A stretch of 37,139 nt of DNA from NCBI GenBank assembly GCA_002457075.1, contig NTKQ01000007.1:1-37139 (forward strand). Reading direction: 5' to 3'. The stretch is from Cryomorphaceae bacterium MED-G11 (GTDB lineage: Bacteria > Bacteroidota > Bacteroidia > Flavobacteriales > Flavobacteriaceae). Each line of letters opens with the position of its first letter. The first letter of the stretch is position 1. The notes under the pieces are model-generated. The model searched no databases and was not told where the DNA came from. It saw nothing but the letters and a program-made list of their open reading frames with translations. Both the position numbers and the translations under genes were made by a program. Shown here one piece after another: positions 36,386 through 37,139 of this stretch.

Positions 36386-37139
36386 ATGCGCAAAAATAAC
36401 AAGTTGAAATTTCTAAAACTAATTATACTTGCTATAATTTTATTTTTTTCTAACTCCTGTAATAATAAGAATTCTAGAGATAATTTTTTCTTAGGAGGTG
36501 AAATTATTAATCCTTCTTCAAACTATGTTAATTTCTATTATAATAATATAAAAATTGATTCAATTGAACTTAATTCTGAAAATAAATTTTTTAAAAACCT
36601 TGAAAACATAGAACCTGGAATCTATAGAATTGAACATATACCAGAGAATCAATATGTAATTATTGAAAATGGAGATAGCCTTTGGATAAGAGTAAATGTT
36701 GAGGATTTCAAAGAGTCATTATCATTTAGTGGAAGAGGATCATCCAAAAATAATTTTTTAGTTGATATGTCTAATCTTAATGATTATGAAAATGACTTTC
36801 TTTCACAAATATATAATCAAGAAAGCTCTGATTATAAAGTTGCTATTGATTCATTAATGAATGAAAAGAAAGATATTTGGGAACTTTTTAATAAAAGTGT
36901 AGATCAAAAAACTTTAGCTAAAAATATAACCAAAGCTTCAATTAAATATAATTATTACAATAAACTTGAAAGATACGCTCTTTTAAGAGGTAGAGAGTGG
37001 TCAAATGAGGAAAGAGAAGAATACTTTAGTTATAGAGATGATGTAAATTTAAATGACTCAGATCTATCTCTATTTGAACCTTATGTAACGTATCTTATGA
37101 ATTATTTTAATGAAAAAACATTAGATAGTGGAGAAGTTT
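36386..37139 (+). CDS. Lipoprotein, probably the N-terminal part of a TlpA/thioredoxin-like protein (3' end cut off)
   Basis: The frame opens with ATG at 36386 and stays open to the window end (251 codons). A basic start (MRKNNKLKF) and hydrophobic stretch end at FSNSC, giving a lipidated Cys25. A beta-rich region of about 75 residues follows (near 36-110), with EPGIYRIEH and GDSLWIRVNVEDFKESL, then a helical charged region. This resembles the ligand-like N-terminal domain of Bacteroidota envelope thioredoxin-like lipoproteins, also seen in the protein at 10039, but the thioredoxin domain and CxxC would lie beyond the window, so the assignment is tentative. The start is only 4 bp from the divergent ABC-F start, so its promoter must lie within the ABC-F coding region; no exact TAnnTTTG is seen there. 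Confidence 0.7.
   Translation, partial: MRKNNKLKFLKLIILAIILFFSNSCNNKNSRDNFFLGGEIINPSSNYVNFYYNNIKIDSIELNSENKFFKNLENIEPGIYRIEHIPENQYVIIENGDSLWIRVNVEDFKESLSFSGRGSSKNNFLVDMSNLNDYENDFLSQIYNQESSDYKVAIDSLMNEKKDIWELFNKSVDQKTLAKNITKASIKYNYYNKLERYALLRGREWSNEEREEYFSYRDDVNLNDSDLSLFEPYVTYLMNYFNEKTLDSGEV
36391..36398 (-). promoter_or_regulatory. -7 element for the ABC-F gene, inside the divergent lipoprotein gene
   Basis: On the minus strand TATTTTTG fits TAnnTTTG exactly and ends 9 bases before the ABC-F ATG (36381). It overlaps codons 2-5 of the lipoprotein on the plus strand. Confidence 0.42.

Noticed and set aside
36382-36402. TTG start for the ABC-F gene at 36402
   Set aside because: It would overlap the divergent lipoprotein and its -7 element; the family N-terminus starts at the ATG at 36381.
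1-37139. tRNA, rRNA, CRISPR array, IS element, phage genes or replication origin
   Set aside because: Gaps are all about 100 bp or shorter and show no cloverleaf, spaced repeat array, transposase or DnaA-box cluster.

Overview
The window is AT-rich, almost wall-to-wall coding, and reads as a chromosomal segment of a Bacteroidota member, most likely a marine Flavobacteriia-type bacterium with a compact genome (taxonomy is inference). Support comes from several lines: fused E1 alpha/beta 2-oxoacid dehydrogenases; a DUF4369-like plus thioredoxin lipoprotein; an OmpA lipoprotein; an ABC-F protein with the Bacteroidota-style degenerate second half; -7 elements of the Bacteroidota form TAnnTTTG; and a general absence of Shine-Dalgarno sequences. 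I see no IS element, phage, CRISPR array, rRNA or tRNA. The longest non-coding gap is about 100 bp (1964-2065), so no stretch over 300 bases lacks a gene.

Layout. (1) 2-1963: 3' part of a large lipoprotein with two InlB-type repeats and about seven Ca-binding FG-GAP/VCBS-like motifs. (2) 2066-3102, plus strand: YbjQ-family protein, an unannotated 41-aa membrane protein overlapping its stop codon, and a PmtA-like methyltransferase. (3) 9978-3127, minus strand, one tight six-gene run: D-2-hydroxyacid (D2HGDH-like) dehydrogenase, aroC, SLC1-type symporter, ung, 659-aa fused E1, DUF1569 protein. (4) 10039-12030, plus: thioredoxin-fold lipoprotein and an LpxL-type acyltransferase. (5) glmM, minus. 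(6) 13452-23185, plus: gamma-glutamyltransferase, uvrA, an M1-peptidase-like/beta-barrel fusion, then a 799-aa fused E1 with its own promoter. (7) holA (minus) divergent from an HsdR_N-like nuclease-fold gene, a GT2 glycosyltransferase and an OmpA-family lipoprotein that ends in a strong hairpin terminator. (8) pcrA/uvrD, minus. (9) 28974-34757, plus: M20 amidohydrolase, recG, pheT. (10) ABC-F ATPase, minus, with its start codon 4 bp from the start codon of a divergent lipoprotein that runs off the window end.

How the genes work together. Most are housekeeping: DNA repair and recombination (ung, uvrA, pcrA, recG), replication (holA), translation (pheT, ABC-F), cell wall and envelope (glmM, acyltransferase, GT2, OmpA), aromatic biosynthesis (aroC) and oxoacid metabolism (two E1 fusions, D2HGDH-like). 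Genes are joined by ATGA or TAATG overlaps, and several begin with TTG or GTG. I did not find a clear novel system. The points most worth a second look are a reciprocal Asp/Asn swap in the ThDP-Mg site of the 799-aa E1, a fully asymmetric ABC-F ATPase, the M1-like protein that lost its zinc motif but gained a barrel, the tiny membrane protein coupled to ybjQ, and promoter elements sitting directly on start codons.
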